DNA of 8,577 nucleotides, taken from contig CALLCD010000042.1 of assembly GCA_938049795.1 (NCBI GenBank), positions 1 to 8,577 of the forward strand. The letters are read 5' to 3'. A model generated the notes under the pieces. That model was not told the DNA's origin and searched no databases. It saw only the letters and a program-made list of their open reading frames with translations. Shown piece by piece: positions 6,305 through 8,577 of the stretch. How positions within the stretch are numbered: position 1 is the first letter of the stretch; each line of letters starts with the position of its first letter. The DNA comes from an uncultured Hyphomonadaceae bacterium. Lineage in GTDB: Bacteria > Pseudomonadota > Alphaproteobacteria > Caulobacterales > Hyphomonadaceae. Position numbers and translations under genes: made by a program.

Positions 6305-8043
6305 GACTGTTCTTCCTCCTTTGTTCGGGCCTCGCACTCCTTGCCATTACCACATGTGGCGTCGGCCATATCCAGCAGGAATCAGCTGAACGCCGGTCCA
6401 CCCAGTTCCAGCGTATACAGGATGGACGCGCTTATTCCGAATTCCTGCGCGGGCGTTACGCCGCCCTGACCAATGATCCCGAACAAGCGGCAAGCTTCTA
6501 TGCCGCCGCCGCAAAAAGCGAACCCTATGACAAAGACCTGCTCGAACGCGCAACCTTTACGTCTCTAATCGCCGCCGATGTGCCAACCGCCATCCTCACC
6601 GCGCAGAACGCCCCCGAAGAAGCCCGCAGTGACACCGCCCTGCCAAAGCTTGTCCTCGCTGTTGATGCCATCTCTCATGGCCGGTCCCGACGCGCTGCCG
6701 CCTTGCTCGAACAAAGCACCAGAAGCCGGTTTAACAACCTCATCGCCAACAGCTTACGGGCGTGGGCGATCTATGATACCAACGGCCTCGAGGCGGGTCT
6801 CGAAGAATTGGAAGAACCCGCCTCGGATCTGCCCCTAATCGCCGGTCTGTCAGGGGTCACAAAAGGCATGATGGAGCTACGCGCAGGAGACAGGGACGCC
6901 GCTCTGGCAACCTTCGAAACCATGTGGAAAGACGGCTTCCGCCTCGCCAGTACAACCGACATGCAAGCGCGTTTGCTGGCCGCCAAAGGACAACGCGAAG
7001 ATGCCATCGAGCTTCTGACAAAGTTTGGCACGCGCATCGGACAAAACGCCGCCATCGAATCCACACGCCGCGCCCTTATCGACGGGCAGACGCCTCAAAT
7101 CGAAGGCTTTACCGTTCAGCATGGTAGCGCGATGTCGGTCTACACCGCCGCCGCCGCGCTTGCAGCCCAGACCGATAGCGATCTGGCTGGCGTCTATTTC
7201 GCGCTCGCCCTGCACTTGGACAATGACTTGCACGTCGCGCGCACGCTTTGGGCCGATAGACTTGATGATGCTGACCGCCGCGACAAAGCCATCAGCATCT
7301 TGCAAGACGTGCCGGAAAGCTCTGTCTTCTATTCCACGGCGCGCGGACAACTCGCATGGGCGTTGCGCCGACAAGGCCACAATGAGGAAGCTCTGCAGAC
7401 CGCATCGGACGCCCTTGCAACCACCGCCGACCGCAACCTCAAAATCCAGCTTGGCGATCTCTTCCGGTCCCTCGGTGATCTCGAACAGGCCGAGCAGGTA
7501 TTTACTGAAATCATTGATCAGGACATGAGCGCAGGCAAGAAAGACTGGCGGCTTTACTATGCGCGCGGCGCCATTCGCGAGAAGCGTGACAATTGGACGA
7601 ACGCCGAACAGGATCTGCTGATCGCGCTCGATCTTGCCCCGCGCCAGCCCGCCTTGCTCAACTATCTCGGCTATTCGTGGATTGACCGGGGCGAACAGCT
7701 TGAGCGCAGCCTCGACATGATCCAGACCGCCGTAGATCTGCGCCCCAATGCCGGATTTATCGTCGATAGTCTGGGCTGGGCCCATTACCGGCTAGGGGAC
7801 TTTGAAAAAGCAACCGAACACCTGGAACGCGCTGTCTACCTGTCACCCGGTGACGCCACGCTCAACGACCATCTGGGCGACGCATACTGGCAGGTCGGCC
7901 GACGCACCGAAGCAAAGTTCCAGTGGGCCCGTGTGTTGCGGATCGACCCTGACTATGAACATGCCGAAACCGTTCTGGAAAAACTCGAAGACGGCCTCGC
8001 GCAAACCGATGGACACATGGTGCAGACCGGCACGCCAAGATAG
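6301..8043 (+). CDS. Large TPR protein, probable outer-membrane or periplasmic lipoprotein
   Basis: A 580-residue protein starting with a short hydrophobic signal. I-T-T-C (16-19) resembles a lipobox, though Thr at -1 is unusual. The only cysteines are C8 and C19, both in the signal region, so C19 would be the sole cysteine of the mature chain, as expected for a lipid anchor. An early TPR-like pair lies near 45-75, and well-formed repeats run through 347-374, 382-410, 416-448, 452-483, 486-517 and 520-551. Signatures LNYLGY (453-458), DSLGWAHYRLG (489-499) and DHLGDAYW (523-530) mark the C-terminal block shared with the upstream TPR protein. In the first 47 residues of that block, 19 are identical without gaps. 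It is probably a scaffold or assembly factor in the envelope; the partner is unknown. There is no Shine-Dalgarno before the ATG. ispE follows 49 bp later on the same strand, so cotranscription is likely. Confidence 0.88.
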   Translation: MRLFFLLCSGLALLAITTCGVGHIQQESAERRSTQFQRIQDGRAYSEFLRGRYAALTNDPEQAASFYAAAAKSEPYDKDLLERATFTSLIAADVPTAILTAQNAPEEARSDTALPKLVLAVDAISHGRSRRAAALLEQSTRSRFNNLIANSLRAWAIYDTNGLEAGLEELEEPASDLPLIAGLSGVTKGMMELRAGDRDAALATFETMWKDGFRLASTTDMQARLLAAKGQREDAIELLTKFGTRIGQNAAIESTRRALIDGQTPQIEGFTVQHGSAMSVYTAAAALAAQTDSDLAGVYFALALHLDNDLHVARTLWADRLDDADRRDKAISILQDVPESSVFYSTARGQLAWALRRQGHNEEALQTASDALATTADRNLKIQLGDLFRSLGDLEQAEQVFTEIIDQDMSAGKKDWRLYYARGAIREKRDNWTNAEQDLLIALDLAPRQPALLNYLGYSWIDRGEQLERSLDMIQTAVDLRPNAGFIVDSLGWAHYRLGDFEKATEHLERAVYLSPGDATLNDHLGDAYWQVGRRTEAKFQWARVLRIDPDYEHAETVLEKLEDGLAQTDGHMVQTGTPR

Positions 8044-8092
8044 GCTATCGGTTACGCCGAGCCTTGTCCTCAACAGAAACCCGGGACCCTCC

Positions 8093-8577
8093 ATGCTGAT
8101 TACGCTTGCCCCTGCCAAGATCAACCTGACCCTCCATGTCGGGCCCGTCCAGCCGAACGGGCACCATAAGCTTGATAGTCTTCTAGTATTCGCCGACGCC
8201 GCCGCCGCTGACCGGATCACCGTGGAAGAAGCCGACAGTTTGCAATTTGCCGTCATCGGCCCGTTCGCAGACCAATGCGGTGAGCTGAATGACAATCTCA
8301 TCTTCAAAGCCGCTTACGCCCTGCAAACCGTCTTGCAAACAGATAAGAGCGCACGCATTACGCTGGTCAAGCATTTACCTGTCGCCGCTGGCATGGGTGG
8401 CGGATCGGCAGATGCCGGGGCCACCTTGCGCCTGCTCAACCAGCTCTGGGGCGGGCCGGAGAGTTTTGAGCATTTGATCAGCCTTGGCAGCCAGCTTGGC
8501 GGCGATGTGCCCGCTTGCATCCTCTCCCAAACCCTGATCATGCGCGGCGAAGGCGAACGGCTCACCCCCGCCAGATT
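8093..8577 (+). CDS. ispE: 4-diphosphocytidyl-2-C-methyl-D-erythritol kinase, 5' part
   Basis: 161 codons are open to the window edge; roughly the last 120-130 residues are outside. IspE phosphorylates 4-diphosphocytidyl-2-C-methyl-D-erythritol with ATP in the non-mevalonate (MEP) route to isoprenoid precursors. It is a cytosolic GHMP kinase. APAKINL (6-12) holds K9, NGHHKLDSL (22-30) holds H25, PVAAGMGGGSADAGATL (96-112) is the glycine-rich ATP loop, and LGGDVPAC (135-142) holds the catalytic-base candidate D138. These match Lys10, His26 and Asp141 of the E. coli enzyme. The usual GYH is GHH here (H24), a mild variant. The ATG at 8093 has only a weak GGGA (8083-8086) upstream. The gap after the TPR gene has no visible terminator, so ispE probably shares that transcript. 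Confidence 0.96.
   Translation, partial: MLITLAPAKINLTLHVGPVQPNGHHKLDSLLVFADAAAADRITVEEADSLQFAVIGPFADQCGELNDNLIFKAAYALQTVLQTDKSARITLVKHLPVAAGMGGGSADAGATLRLLNQLWGGPESFEHLISLGSQLGGDVPACILSQTLIMRGEGERLTPAR

Noticed and set aside
6877..7785. A 302-codon open frame on the minus strand inside the second TPR gene.
   Set aside because: It is a shadow of G+C-rich codons. The plus strand gives regular TPR repeats, while the antisense product has no recognisable motif or ribosome site.
8044..8092. Search for a terminator or a lolB remnant between the second TPR gene and ispE.
   Set aside because: The 49-bp gap contains no hairpin with a T-run and no coding remnant.

Overview
The window is a gene-dense stretch of bacterial chromosome, roughly 60% G+C by eye, most likely from an alphaproteobacterium. 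Three things point there: the style of the family-4 uracil-DNA glycosylase, the ETF-ubiquinone oxidoreductase, and the IspE with a GMGGGSADAG-type ATP loop. A marine Hyphomonadaceae/Rhodobacterales-like host is a guess from gene style only. I see no rRNA, tRNA, insertion sequence, CRISPR array or phage gene.

Left block (1-2001, minus strand): a tight three-gene unit read right to left. It holds an atypical family-4 uracil-DNA glycosylase, a family-2 glycosyltransferase of the TIGR04283 type, and a DUF2064/TIGR04282 transferase cut by the window edge. The first junction is TAGTG (one shared base) and the second ATGA (four shared bases), so translation is probably coupled.

Centre (2002-4224, plus strand): a 78-bp divergent intergenic region carries candidate back-to-back promoters. 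It is followed by a complete ETF-ubiquinone oxidoreductase, which links flavoprotein dehydrogenases to the quinone pool. Next comes a small GFA/CENP-V-fold zinc protein whose G+C is visibly lower than its neighbours'.

Right block (4225-8577, plus strand): after a 124-bp gap come two large exported TPR proteins, then the 5' part of ispE (isoprenoid precursor synthesis, MEP pathway). The two TPR proteins share a recognisable C-terminal block of about 115 residues but have different N-termini. One has a classical signal peptide. The other has a lipoprotein-like signal whose candidate lipobox Cys is the only cysteine left in the mature chain. They look like an anciently duplicated soluble/anchored envelope pair.

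Most of the window is ordinary housekeeping and I do not see a clearly new system. The points most worth following are the tandem TPR pair beside ispE, the glycosylase lacking two of its four expected iron-sulfur cysteines, the glycosyltransferase pair without a visible radical-SAM partner, and an unusual start for the second TPR gene (no Shine-Dalgarno, with a 29-codon frame ending in ATGA on its start).
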